Counted from the first letter of the stretch, positions 45,001 to 56,076 are shown. The stretch is 64,000 bases of DNA from Pisaster brevispinus (GCA_023634235.1 JAMKCF010000020.1:1426001-1490000), one strand, 5' to 3'. Made by a program: numbers and translations. The notes: generated by a model not told the origin, from the letters alone.

Positions 45001-48000
45001 ACAGGGTAAAAATGCTAACATCAGGGTTGTCACAAGCCCAAATTTAGTGCCGGCTAATTTTCTGTTCGCAAACATAGCGATCACGATGTACACAATGTAC
45101 TATCCAATGAGTAGATGATCGTGGATATACACTGTAAGGCCATTTTTTGATACTTCAGTTTGGGCTTGGGCTTTGTCAGTTATTTGCACATTCCTTACAG
45201 GACTTCAATCAAGTTGCAAAGCCCAAGTCCGAGCCATGGTTTCCAAAAAGGGCCATCGTAATCAGTGAATGCTGAGTGTAATACCTTGATATCATTATCG
45301 ATTCCAGCTGAGACAATTTGATCGCTGGTATCATTGAAGGTGACAGATAGAACCTGGTATGTGTTCTGGAACGTTTGCACCACTCCTCTCTTCCTACTGT
45401 CCCACAGCTATCAAGGAAAACAAAAAATAACAAGTTCATTAATAACATCATCGGAATCTCTAAGACTATCAAGCAATAATATCAAACAGGCAGGAAATTT
45501 GTGATAATTTAAAGGTAAGGCATAGATTAGTTTTTGTCAACATAATGCTGTTTTATAGGCAAAGTTATAGAGTTATCATGTGAAAGTTTCGGCTGAATAG
45601 TGGGTGCGTTCGATTAGCTTCACCAGGTCGACCCCAGTGAACTCATCCTGGTAATTCCCTGACATGAGCTAATGGAATGCCAACTTCCCCCAGCATTCAC
45701 ACCAATGCATCTTGGGACAGCCAACCAGAACTTTAAAAAAAAAATTTTTTTTAAAGAGATATCGCCCAACTCACAAGGCCGGAAGGCCATTTCAAGGTGA
45801 GGGCTACACTTAAGTGATTTGGGCTGTCTACCCAGATCAACTGTCACCAGAGGCACTTTGCAACCTACTCCTGGGGCTGAAACAGGGTTACCCCTTTCAC
45901 AGTTCGTAATGATGTAGGCATGGGTATCATCCACTAGTCTGACTAGGAGCCTGGCTGGTAGAGCAGAATGCACTAACTTCCCAACTACTTTCATTGTGTG
46001 CATTACGTCCGAAACTTTTCGTGGATTCACAAAAAGATCGCCAAACAATCATTCTCAAGGTAAAACGTTAAATTATTTTACAAGCCCATGTTGATACAAA
46101 AGAACGCACCTACAATGAAAAATAAAGAAAACCTTAATGCTTGCTGCTTTTTCAGCCCTAAGTAACCTGGGTCAATGAAAAAATATTCAAATATTTATCA
46201 CACCATGCAAAGCTTCCAATTTCCAACATCACTTCATTCCTTCTAGTGGCGCATCGTGGCCGAGCGGATAAGAGCACCAGACTCAAGCTCTAGTGTTTCG
46301 TACTCAGCAGAGTGTGGGTTCGAGTCCCAGTCATGACACTTGTGTCCTTAAGCAAGACATTTAACCATTATTGCTTCGTCCTTCGGATGGAACGTAAAGT
46401 CGTTGGTCCCGTGTGTTGTGTAACGCACGTAAAAGAACCCAGTGCACTTATCAAAAAGAAAAGGGGTTTGCCCCAGTGTTCCTGGTTTGATTGGCTGCAT
46501 ATTGCGCCACAGCACCTTGTACCATTACATGGTGCTAAGTAAAGGAGTTGGTCTCATACTTAAAATTTAGTCCAACATACCTTGCAGGAAAATACTGAAT
46601 GTTGAAGCGCCTTGAGCGTCACTGAGTGACGGATATGAGCGCTATATAAGAAGCCATTATTATTCTTCTTCTTACCTTGATAGTTCCATCATCTGCACCA
46701 CTGACTATCAGCGAAGGGCCTCTTCTTGCTGGATAGACTGAATTGACAAATGCAGTGTGACCTTTCATTTTCTTGATTCTGGCTCCAGTCTCTGTGTCCC
46801 ATAGACACAGCAGCTTATCTGTGCTGCATGACACCAACTGACTGCAGAGAAAATCAGTAAAGTCAAAATAACTTGCTGCATGCAGATTTGTGTTCAACTT
46901 TTAAAGATTTTGGGGATTCTTTTAACGGAAAGGTAATTATGAATGGGAATAAAAAAGTGGTGACTCAGTCATAAACTGCCATTTAAACCCTGCAGGGTAA
47001 TGGCCATGTGATAAAGGACCTCACCTTCAGCTCAGTCCTTTATCACATGGCCACGCCACTGCAAGATTTTAAACAGCAGTTTTAGACCTCATTCTCTACT
47101 CTTTTGTTTCTTTATGTAAAAAATAACCTTGGCAACACCTAAATACTTAGATTTGCATCTGAACTGGTCAAATCCCAAAAGAGATGTGAAAAGAAGAAAA
47201 GAAAGTTAGATGGAAAAAGACAGACAGAAAATTGTAAATAGTAGTTACCCATCAGTGGTATACTGTAATTCCATTATAGCTCCTTGATGTCCAGTAAGCA
47301 CTGCATAGTTGGCACACTCACCGTATACACTCCATAAAACTAACCAACAAAAGTAACAAAGAAAGAAAACAGTCAGACGATTTTAATCATAAGCGAACAG
47401 TGCCATAGTTGTGCGAAATGAAGGCAATACTAAAAAACAGCCGTGTTAGTCTAATAGATAAAACAAAACACCTGCTTATCACATGTAAACAAACTCTAGA
47501 TGTATAAGGGCATGAAGGGCAAGCATTATGGAGTACTTTACTTAGATAGATGTACTCTAACATTTCCAGTTGCTACTGAAGCCAAAAAACAACATCCGTT
47601 CTGTAGTAAAAGTAGAAATATGCATAATTATTTTCCTAAACTGTTAAATGAAACTTGTGACATCTGTTTAACCGTTTAGGAAAATATGTATAGGAACTAT
47701 GAGCCCATCTGTAAAAAGGAGCAAATGTCAACACACTTTTTCAGGATTTAAAATAGAACACTACTCCAGTTTTTACAGTCACAAAACCACAAACCACAAA
47801 ATAATGTATTTGAGGGGACTAAGACTTATAACGAACAATACAACAACAAAAAGGGTGTCAAATATTCTCCCTGCAAAAAAATAGTTAGTGGCCTGACATT
47901 TTGACCTTAGCAGAGTCTATTTTTAAAACTTTTTTTTTTGCCTTCAAGAAAGACTCTGCTAGGGTCGAAACGTCGGGCCACTAACTATTTTTTTGCATTT

Positions 48001-51000
48001 ATACCATAGGTCCTTTTGTTTGGTAAGCAGTTTGCAACAGCTAATACTATTTTTCAAATATTCTCCCTAAACACTAAACAGGCCTAGTGTCTGGGGCTAA
48101 CATTTTAAAGAAAAGCAAGGTTTTTTACTGTTGGGTTGAACAGTTTAGGAAATTTGGATATATGTATTTCAACATTTGTTTACGAATAAATGGTTGACTA
48201 AAACATCCCAACCATTGTAAAAGACTCAGGATGTTAAACTTACAGATATTCCTGTCAAATGATCCTGATGCTAGAGTGTTTCCATCAGGATGAAATTTAG
48301 CAGAGAAGATTTCTGCTCCATGACCCGAGAGAAGCATGATAGGAGCAAGAAGGCTCGACGTGCGAGGTGGTCCCTGTTGACAAATACAAACATGACAAAG
48401 AATCAATCAATCAAAATCAAACATTTCTATCATTTCCAGGCCTTGAAATGACCCACAGCACCCACAGCAACTGCCGTGGTGCCCTGTGCTTTTGCTGTGG
48501 TGCCCTTTGCAAAGTTCCAATACAAATTTACATTTTCCTCAAAGAGTGCCCCTTCAAGAGCGAAGTTCAAGGCCTGTGGTACCTTTAACATTTTTAATCT
48601 ACATTTTAGTTCAGTCCAGGGCCATATTTCATGGTTCTGCTTACCGCCGAATTCTGCGCTAGCTGTGTAAGCGAAGAATGCCTTGTAGGGTGGAGTACGC
48701 ACACGCACAAGCAACAATTTTCTGCTAATCCGTGAAATACATGTACACTTGAATCAAGCGTGTAATTCCCTGCTTCCTTAGACGCCGATTCTTTGCTTAC
48801 AGTATGACAGCAAGCAGAGCCATGAAACTGTGCCCTGTTCAGTTTATTTCCAAAGCCAGCTTGTTGGGGTTGAGACCCCAGATATTTATGTTACCAACGA
48901 CCAAGTTAAAGAAAACCATACACATGTAGTAAGGAACCTACAATATTATAGTACATTGTAACATGTACATGTACAGTTTTATGTTCCACAAAAATTGTCA
49001 ATAAAATGTTGCAAATGTACATGTCGTCTCACTGTAAACTTAGAATAGTATTTGTTGTTGAGGGTTCATCCTGTGTTTTCAAAACAATTAACGCTGAGCA
49101 GACATGACAGAACGGCCTCATGTTTAGTTATGATTACAATCCCCCAAAGTAGAAAGTTTTATCAATCTCTTTTTGGTGCACATCGCTACGCCAGTATCCA
49201 TGTGCATTAAAATGCACTTAAAACAAGAATCAGCACATTTAAAAAATCAGCCAATTATCGACATCAATTTAGATTTTAGCCGAAGTTTTCCAAAAAAACC
49301 CAAAAACAACTTATCCGACACAATCATAGGCCCTACCGCTATACTCAGCAACATCTTATGCATACCTCAGGTGAATTTTGAGGTCTCAGGCCTGGAATTA
49401 CATGTACACGGAGGCCACACAAGCCAAGGCCTCCGTTGCCCCATGTCTTGGCCTTGGTGCCCCTTCAAAAGTTTCCCAGTAGACTTTAAGATTTTCCAAT
49501 GGAAGTGCCCCTTTTCAAAATGAAAATTGCCTTGCCCTCTCAAAGATGAAATTCCAGGCCTGACTGAGGTCTTTGATGGATTTTGGAGCAGTATTTTGTC
49601 ATTCCCTGTTTTAGTGATTTGAATCTTACAGGGCACTTGTACACAGGTACCGACAAACAAATGAGACAAATGCCAGATAATGTCCAAATGTTAAAAAAAG
49701 CTTTAATGGGTCCAGTGACTTGGACTACACAGGTACTTATCCATTGTACCAACAAACACATGAGCATTCACTCTCCAGGACAAGGGGCCGATTTCAATGA
49801 AGTCCCCACTCCCCGTTTGTGATCATCGCTATCACACTTGCTATGAGACCGCAAACCGCAAATCCATCGCGCTTGCGACGTCGCTGATTTTACGTTTCAC
49901 TAAAGTCATCGCAGTTGCAATGACATATCAAGGAAAATAAACGTTTTGTACGAGGCTAAAAGTAGTGAACTTTGACATTAACCTCCAGAAAACCGTCGGT
50001 CTTCGCATGTGGACGCCGTTGTTGCTGCGGTTCGATTAAAAACGAACGGCATAAATTGCAGTTTTTAAATGTAAATCGTTGTCATGCTGGTGCATAAAAA
50101 GTAACAACAAGTCTAGGCATTTTCTTTAATAAAGGGTTTACATGAAATCAAATACAACATGTTTCATTTGTAGGCGGATAGTATAATTACTTTTATAAAA
50201 TCTTTGTAAATGAATGTAACGTTGAGATGGATGAAAATTTGACAAAACTGGTTAAATTTATGGATATGAAAATGATGGTTTTGTTTCTGACATCTGTTAA
50301 TTAATGTCAGTGAAACCCTTTACGTAATATAAGCTTCAGCAGTCAGCACACATACGAACGTCAAAAGTGGAAAACAGTTTTTTAATTAATAGGCTATTTC
50401 CTGAAGGCATAATTGTTTTTAGGCTTAAATTGGCAAAAATAATTAATTTCTAAATGCCCGAAATTTTCGTCAAAGTGTTGTCACCAAAATTGTGTACATG
50501 ATATTAAAACAAAAAGGACTAATTGTGATCATGCTACATTATGATGAGGCCTGTAACTTTAGGCCAAAATGCTGGTTAAAATAACTGAACCCAAAGATCT
50601 CCCTTTTTACCGATTTTAAGCTCACTCGGCAGCAATCACATTGCTGAAAGTGTCATCGGCCAACTGCCATGTGGGTATCCCGAGTCTCCCAGTAAACATG
50701 GTAAAAGACCACAAAGAGTAAAATGTAACGCCATTTTACACTTTAATTCACGGACACAAAAAAAACACATACACCGCTTATATTTTTTTAAACCTAAGCA
50801 CAAAATGGCGCAATCTAGTATCAGTCCATCATAAATTTGCGATGAACTTACACTTTTCAGCCACCACCGAGTCATCGCAAGATTGTCACCCCTATTCCCT
50901 AATAATTGTTTTGCGATGAGTAAGTTCGTTGCAAAGATTTTGTGAAATTGTTATCCGAAATCCAACGCTAAGTTGCGATGGATTTAGCGATCAGTTTTGG

Positions 51001-54000
51001 CGTTTGCGATGATGAAAAAGCATTAATTAGTGAAATCAGCGGCAAACTTTCCGCTGCTCGCCACCAATTTATCTCCCTAAGTTCTGGTTTTTTTTCACTA
51101 AATTATATTCTTACCTATCAAGGAGGGTTTACCGAACATGTACAGCCAGAAAACAGGCAGAATTTAACAATTCTAAAGGCTTAAAAAGGTGTCCCAAAAT
51201 GGCAAGGCTTCGTCTTGCAGTGAGATGAAAACAAACGCCATGTTGTTTCGTTTTCCTGCTGTGTGTGTGTCTGTGTAAGTTGTGCAATACTCCAATCAGT
51301 CGGTCATCGTTCATGCGCATTGGACAATTCGCTAGGACTTTTTGATTTGTGGAATGGGTAATAATCGAAGATGATATTTAGGAGGGAAATTAGAACAACC
51401 CACAAAGCACGCGTTGAACTTACCTAGGGCTTGTACTAATGGAATAATCCAAAACAAAGTTATGAATATTCAGTTTATGCAAGCCATTGGACAAACCAAG
51501 CTGGGCAATTCCACGGTTACTCACGTTACGTTTTAGATGTACTTTTGAGTTTCCTTGTGCTGTAATTGCTTTACTGAAAATGTATAATAACTGTTATCCC
51601 TATGGTAGTTAGAGTATACCTAGACGTACTTAAGCACCAAAAATGACTTTCAGAAAATTGCGTTATATATGATATAAAAGACACACAAAATCGGTTACTC
51701 ACGCTACATTTTCTGACATGCATAAAAAAAAAACATGCCTTAATCAAAAGTCTCCTCATACAAACAACCTTTGGAAATTTCTTTTAAATCGATGAAAGAC
51801 CATGCCATGAGGCACAAATAATAAGAGTAAAACAAATCTTCTAGAATCTTTAACTTGTTAGGAATCCATAAAAAACATGGTTACTCACGTTACGGTTACT
51901 CACGTTACAAAGCATGAAAACATAGTAAGGACATGGACCAACAAAGTAACCTTACCAATATTTGACCGACTTGTGTTTACCATGGAAGACATAATTAATT
52001 ATGCTAACAATAACAAGATCCCTACTTTTTAATTGATTCTTTCTTCCACTTCTCACAAAATGGAACTTTCAAATTATAGTGAACTTTCTTCTATAGTGCA
52101 GGTAACCACGAAAGTGCTCGTGGCGCTTGCTCCAATAATAAAGTTCCTCTCTGGATGTTTTCCAGTGGTGCACAAGCAAGAAAGGTTGAAAATGGGGGTG
52201 CTGCATAAAATAAAAACAGCAGCAGAATAAGCAGTAATTAATCCCAATCTCCACGGAATTTGGAGGAAAAAAAAGTTGTGTTTTCAAGGCTATTTTGAAA
52301 TTGTTCGTTGTCTGGATGGCTCTGATGGAATTTGGTAGACCATTCCAGACCTTCCCTGCAGCTACCTGAAAAGAACGGGAACCCTATGAACTGTTCACAA
52401 CATATTCCACAAGGAGGATTGTTGCCAGTTTCTTTCAGTTTAACTTTAAAGTGTCATTGTTTCTCTGCGTTTGAGAGTGGCATTTCTCTGAAATCAATTA
52501 AAACAAACCTTTTTAAAATAATTTATTTAATTACGCAGTATTGGAACTTCAGTTCAGCTATTAACATATGGAACAGCCAATACTGGTTGTCTTCATAAAG
52601 GTTTAATGCCTAGATGTACAAAAGTGTGAAATACCGACTCCAAACAAACGTACATACATGTAAATGTATGTACAATGAAAATCAATAGGTAATAGGCCCT
52701 ATAAACATCTTTAAAACTGCTTTATTTTATCATGAATTTTATTGAGAGATGAATAAAACAATCTTTCTAATAAAACCTACATGTACAGGATTTGTAAAAA
52801 AATAATAATAATACTCACAACTTCTGCCAGGTCAAATAGATTACGCAACAGTACTTGCATGCACGTTTCTTCCATGTGCTCATCAAACAGTGTGCAATGC
52901 ATCGTGGGTAATGATATGCTACCCTCATTGTTTAAAAAGGTCAATTTGTGTACTCTTTGGTAAATAAGGCATATTTGTGCCCTCATACATAATACCAGCT
53001 CCAACAGTCTCCTCCTTTACTGGTTTATCATGGTTACTCACGCTACATGTATGGTTACTCACGCTACATGGTTACTCACGTTACAATTTTCATCACCTCA
53101 CCCAATAGTACTGTTAATGGATACATCATAAAAAACCTTATTTTTTCTTTTGAGATCATCAATAGAATGATAATTACAAGTGGCAAATGTTAAAACTAAA
53201 AAAAACATTCACTGGGAAAAAAAACACCATATTTTGGTTACTCACGTTACACTACCCCTAAGCGCTTTGGATGTTCATTCATAACTACTTTATGAAGTTT
53301 GTCAAACTATTTTTTTTTTCAAATCTGAATATTAGTGCTATAATGAATTATAGGAAATAAATAATTAACAAGGTTATCACTTCAAAGTCAATAAAATAGA
53401 CAAAAAACAAAAGTACTATCTTAACAGTACTTTTTAGTTCAGAATCATTGATCCACTTCAGAGGACCTTTTCTCCAAGTGTTTCGAAGACAATGTAATAA
53501 TGTGAAGTGGTTCCACAAACTTTGAACTATATGCAACGATATTTTATGGATTATGGCTTTCAATTATGGATTTGAAATTTTTGGGCCATGTCCACTCTAT
53601 CATGGAATTGCCCAGCTTATTTTAATATTCATAAAAACTACATATTCATTATGACCTTTGGTGAACCTGGTATTGGGAGAAACATGCACGACAAACAAAC
53701 CGTTCTGGTGTCAATGCCTCATAGCCGTGTGGTACAGGCTATGCTTTCTTAATAATTTGTTCTCTCTCTTGTTACAGGTTCAAATCTCCCTAAGTACATT
53801 GCATTATCTGATTGAACGTTCATTCCTTCCAGTAGATAAGATACAGGTAGAAACATGGAGGGACAACAGGAGAGAAGAAGACAGTGTGGGAAAAAACGGG
53901 GGTTTTTTTCCGCCAAAATTTGAGGATTTAACCAAATATCCGTAGTTTTTAAACCGATCCCCTATGAAAACTATTTTTTTTACGTTTTCAAGATTCACCG

Positions 54001-54526
54001 AATCGATAGAACACATCCTCAGGTATGAACTGGAGAAAAAAAAATTGAAAAAAACTTTTTTTAAACGCCAAAAAGCTGGTGGCTGAATGCGGAAATTTTT
54101 CCAAATCAGCCCCAGGCCCAGGGCCCAGCAGGGGAGGGTCTTTTTAAATTTAATTTTAAATTTTATTTACTACTTTTAATTGCCAAACTGTGCAAAGCAA
54201 GAAATTGAATGGTTGTGGAATCCAAGTTACTAGGTGTCGTGAAAGCTGGTGTTGTGTGTTGTCGGTAAACAACACTCTAGCTAGGTTAAACGGCAGCTGA
54301 ACCCCCTTTATTTGTTTGTGCGTATTGAAGGAAACACATTCTATTGTCCGGATACTGGGCAAGCGTAATGTAACAACTTCATAATTCCAGAAAAATTGTG
54401 CCCAAAACTTACCGCTTGGACCACTGTGCCTCCTCCTGCAGCTGCTGAGACCAACTCATTCCTAGGTCTCTTCACGTGGACCAACGCCCCCTCCTCGGCT
54501 TTTCGCTTTGCTTCCAACATCGGCAT
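42003..54526 (-). CDS. SNRNP40: SNRNP40 (U5 snRNP 40 kDa protein, WD40; 9 exons, 347 aa)
   Basis: Minus-strand exons are 54526-54413, 48373-48244, 47339-47249, 46841-46676, 45407-45285, 43849-43729, 43620-43538, 42849-42684 and 42052-42003. Intron phases are 0,1,2,0,0,1,0,1, all GT/AG, with no internal stop. The protein matches human SNRNP40 (357 aa) throughout: basic N-terminus with [85 protein letters not shown] and ending [12 protein letters not shown]. It forms a seven-bladed WD40 propeller, a component of the nuclear U5 snRNP and U4/U6.U5 tri-snRNP that binds PRPF8. Start: ATG 54526, two codons before M-L-E. Intron 1 is 6 kb. Confidence 0.96.
42415..42592. mobile_element. GGGCCCAATTTCAT-family element copy
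   Basis: Starts AGGGCCTAGATAAAAACTTG, contains TTGCTTAGCAAAAACTGG and ends TTTATGAAATTGGGCCCA. Degenerate relative of the 10704-10895 element, in SNRNP40 intron 8. Confidence 0.6.
42684..42849 (-). CDS. SNRNP40: SNRNP40 exon 8
   Basis: 166 nt, acceptor CCTTGTAG, donor ATAA|GTAAGT, phase 0 in and 1 out. Encodes [12 protein letters not shown] ... [15 protein letters not shown]. Confidence 0.95.
43538..43620 (-). CDS. SNRNP40: SNRNP40 exon 7
   Basis: 83 nt, acceptor CCTTACAG, donor GAACAG|GTAACA, phase 1 in and 0 out. Encodes [16 protein letters not shown] ... H-N-F-E-Q. Confidence 0.94.
43729..43849 (-). CDS. SNRNP40: SNRNP40 exon 6
   Basis: 121 nt, acceptor TTTTTCAG, donor ACAT|GTAAGT, phase 0 in and 1 out. 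Encodes V-W-D-L-R-K-N-G ... L-S-N-S-M-D-N-T. Confidence 0.95.
44151..44370 (+). repeat. Dispersed repeat R2, copy 2 (SNRNP40 intron 5)
   Basis: Same module order as 41618-41835, with GGACCAGTCAAAATTCTC, GGTCCGCCTGGCTGG and AACTGGTCCTGCAGGCCAGTC. Moderately diverged. Confidence 0.75.
44757..44815 (-). repeat. tRNA-like relic (Thr-CGT-like), minus strand
   Basis: The minus strand reads TTGGTAGAGCACCGGCACGTA ... TCCAGAGGTGTAGGTTCAATTCC: D arm, CACGTAA anticodon loop (CGT), and T arm with B box. The anticodon stem does not pair well, so it is probably a SINE or pseudogene relic. It faces a second relic at 44838-44916. Confidence 0.55.
44838..44916 (+). repeat. tRNA-like relic (Thr-CGT-like), plus strand
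   Basis: Reads TGGAGCTCAGTTGACAGAGC ... GCACGTAACTCCAGAGG ... GCAGGTTCAAATCC. It is the inverted partner of 44757-44815. A and B boxes are recognisable and the acceptor stem is absent. Confidence 0.55.
45285..45407 (-). CDS. SNRNP40: SNRNP40 exon 5
   Basis: Forty-one codons, acceptor TTGATAG, donor AAG|GTATTA, phase 0 on both sides. Encodes [13 protein letters not shown] ... G-I-D-N-D-I-K. Confidence 0.96.
45600..46113. mobile_element. Candidate 514 bp non-autonomous TIR element
   Basis: Left end GTGGGTGCGTTCG (45600-45612) and right end AGAACGCACCTAC (46101-46113) form an imperfect inverted repeat of about 13 bp in SNRNP40 intron 4. A 142-codon minus-strand frame (45620-46048) has no recognisable domain. 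GTGCGTTCG-type ends are common on DNA transposons; superfamily unassigned. It lies about 130 bp from a SINE in the same intron. Confidence 0.45.
46245..46670 (+). mobile_element. tRNA-Leu-derived SINE, 426 bp, in SNRNP40 intron 4
   Basis: The head GTGGCCGAGCGGATAAGAGC ... CCAGACTCAAGCTC ... GTGGGTTCGAGTCC has A box, Leu(CAA)-like arm and B box. Then come GACACTTGTGTCCTTAAGC, a body with GTGTTGTGTAACGCACG, and the tail GCGCTATATAAG then ATTATTATTC. It is antisense to SNRNP40. The tail touches the exon 4 donor site (GTAAG on minus = 46671-46675). Confidence 0.88.
46676..46841 (-). CDS. SNRNP40: SNRNP40 exon 4
   Basis: 166 nt, acceptor CTCTGCAG, donor ATCAAG|GTAAGA, phase 2 in and 0 out. Encodes [13 protein letters not shown] and Y-P-A-R-R-G-P. 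The intron side of the donor runs straight into the 3' tail of a SINE. Confidence 0.96.
47001..47052. repeat. Inverted repeat (hairpin) in SNRNP40 intron 3
   Basis: TGGCCATGTGATAAAGGAC (47001-47019) and its inverse TCCTTTATCACATGGCCA (ending 47052) give an almost perfect 18-19 bp stem with a loop of about 15 nt. The intron is only 407 nt, so the transcript could fold here. Confidence 0.8.
47249..47339 (-). CDS. SNRNP40: SNRNP40 exon 3
   Basis: 91 nt, acceptor TTAG, donor GATGG|GTAACT, phase 1 in and 2 out. It encodes [12 protein letters not shown] and [12 protein letters not shown]. It is too short for an ORF call and was found by following the WD40 alignment. Confidence 0.93.
47876..47996. 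repeat. Palindromic pair of the TGGCCTGACGTTTCGA repeat
   Basis: Left arm AAATAGTTAGTGGCCTGACA ... GCAGAGTCT, right arm AGACTCTGC ... CGTCGGGCCACTAACTATTT, about 50 bp arms around an A/T-rich spacer. It is a fold-back form of the short family seen singly at 3673 and 5478, in SNRNP40 intron 2. Confidence 0.85.
48244..48373 (-). CDS. SNRNP40: SNRNP40 exon 2
   Basis: 130 nt, acceptor TCAACAG, donor ATCT|GTAAGT, phase 0 in and 1 out. Encodes A-P-I-M-L-L-S-G-H ... [15 protein letters not shown], the first WD blade. Confidence 0.95.
48430..48600. repeat. Dispersed repeat R3, copy 1
   Basis: CCAGGCCTTGAAAT start, GGTGCCCTTTGCAAAGTTCC, AGAGTGCCCCTTCAAGAG. The same order of blocks recurs at 49375-49565. 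Non-coding, SNRNP40 intron 1. Confidence 0.6.
48618..48836. mobile_element. 219 bp element with GGGCCATATTTCATGG inverted ends
   Basis: Left AGGGCCATATTTCATGGTTC, right GAGCCATGAAACTGTGCCCT, with TGCTTAC modules inside. The structure is the same as in the 10704-10895 family but the sequence differs. No ORF. Confidence 0.55.
49375..49565. repeat. Dispersed repeat R3, copy 2
   Basis: GGCCTGGAATTACATG start, GGTGCCCCTTCAAAAGTTTCC, GGAAGTGCCCCTTTTC and GAAATTCCAGGCCTGA end. The ends are inverted (GGCCTGGAAT / ATTCCAGGCC), so this may be a small fold-back element. Confidence 0.6.
51515..53250. repeat. Cluster of eight GGTTACTCACGYTAC motifs in SNRNP40 intron 1
   Basis: Exact 15-mers GGTTACTCACG[T/C]TAC start at 51515, 51693, 51879, 51894, 53032, 53053, 53070 and 53236, all on the plus strand. 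Two are back to back and three are 17-21 bp apart. The surrounding AT-rich sequence is not repeated, so this is motif clustering rather than duplication of a long unit. On the gene strand each reads GTARCGTGAGTAACC, which contains GTGAGT. Confidence 0.9.
54413..54526 (-). CDS. SNRNP40: SNRNP40 exon 1
   Basis: Thirty-eight codons, donor GCG|GTAAGT, phase 0. Encodes [11 protein letters not shown] and H-V-K-R-P-R-N-E-L, the basic nuclear-type N-terminal tail of the family. Confidence 0.93.
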
Positions 54527-55489
54527 TTATTTGGGTCTGGAAAATCCGAAAACACAGAACAAACTGTATTTAGAGTTCTCTAAGTCTAACGTGCACCAAA
54601 CCACGCTAGTCTAACTGAACTCTAGAGGGCGCTAGTCGAGATTTATTGACGGCAAAATAATAATGAGAAGAAAAATGGCTGAGTGTAAACTGCTCCATGA
54701 CTTGTGACATTAATGGTCTCACATTTCGAATCTAGGGTCTAATGGGATGAGGGGTACCTTACTTTCTGTGTTCGATTTGGTTCACTGACTTAAGCTTAAA
54801 ACAAACAAAAAATAATGCAAACATTATTTACAATTTTGTTGGGAGTTATAACTCATTCATTCACATTTTTCAGTTTGTGTAGGCGACAAACTTCTTATGT
54901 GTGATTTTTTTGTTAGTACACACACTCTTATTGTAGCTCAACACAATCACTTTACAGACAATAAGGCTATAACTGCTTTGGATAAGCTCGGTAAAAAAAA
55001 GGCCATGCCGTTGGCGAAATCCTAACACATCTTCTTGTTTTTCTTTCCATAGATAAAATGTTATTATGACTACTTTTCAGTCTTTACATTGGCCTGAGTG
55101 ATCAGATGATACAACTTAACTCCATCAAATAGTAAAGATGTGCTGATTTGTCATCTGACAAAATGTTAATACGTATCAATTTTTAAGCTGATAATGAATT
55201 GTGCACTTTTATGCAATAACGATTGCTCAGCAAACTGCGTAGCCCTAGTAAGCAAGATCTTAAGCATAAATATTTTAATTGTATACAAATTTAATCACTA
55301 ACTTCAAAAAATGATAAAAGTCAATAACCATGACCATTTACGGTAAAAAAAAAATTTCCCCGACAAACAAAACTGGGGAGTGTTCTCTTCAAAGTTGATC
55401 TAAGCTTTTGAACATGACACTGTTATGAGATCAGATTTGGGGTTGGGGGAGCAATAATTTTGCGGTGACTTTGACAGGTGTAGGATTAA
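54527..55489. other. Upstream flank of SNRNP40 (promoter side)
   Basis: No CpG-rich block, TATA box or other core promoter motif could be assigned with confidence. A decayed TGGCCTGACGTTTCGA-type repeat (ATTAATGGTCTCACATTTCG) lies at about 54710. No gene seen. Confidence 0.4.
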
Positions 55490-55870
55490 GGTAAGCGACT
55501 TTTGGGGCGACAACTTATTTCTTTTTTTTTAATAAAAAATTGCGGGGAAGGTCTTTTTCTGTCGGCAACTTTTTTAAGGACAACTTTTCTTTTCGGCTGC
55601 ATTGTATTTTGGCGACACCTTTTAAATATTATAATGAGGGTCAAGGTAAGGGTTTTCTGGCAGCGACCTTTTATGGCGACTAGTTTTCTTTTTGACAGCA
55701 AAAATTTGTATGGCGACGACTTTTTTGAGGGTAACTTTGCATTGCAATGGTAACTTGTTTTAATGCGGCAGTGTTTTGTTTTGTTTTTTAAGGGGGTAGG
55801 GTTTTCTGGCAGCGTTTTTTTTGGGGGGGACAACTTTTTTTCGCAGATTAGCTTGAACATCATCTGGCAG
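55490..55870 (+). repeat. Degenerate GGCGAC/GGCAGC plus T-run repeat
   Basis: Irregular succession of TGGCGAC, GGCAGCGAC and GGACAACTTTT blocks separated by T runs at roughly 20-40 bp spacing. The same style recurs at 60700-61500 and 62200-62400, and in inverse orientation at 58450-58720. No consistent reading frame. Confidence 0.65.
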
Positions 55871-56076
55871 CAACATGATTAGCTTGAACGCATCTTCACT
55901 TTTAAAAATATCTTATTGTATTATTGCATAGGTTTGGAAAAAAGTTTAACTTAAAAAAGATTTTATAAAACACAAAAAGTTACGCAATGATTGTCAGGCG
56001 TTCAAGCGTCGCGATTTCGGTTTCCCCGCCCTGGACCGTCCCGCACCTTACCGACTGCCATATAGTTCCCTTATGG

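Noticed and set aside
45620..46048. 142-codon minus-strand ORF in SNRNP40 intron 4
   Set aside because: Not kept as a gene: it lies inside a candidate TIR element within an intron and shows no domain.
46245..46330. Functional tRNA-Leu gene (also 35226 and 56077)
   Set aside because: A and B boxes are present, but the sequence continues into a SINE body and tail and the cloverleaf stems are incomplete, so these are SINE heads.
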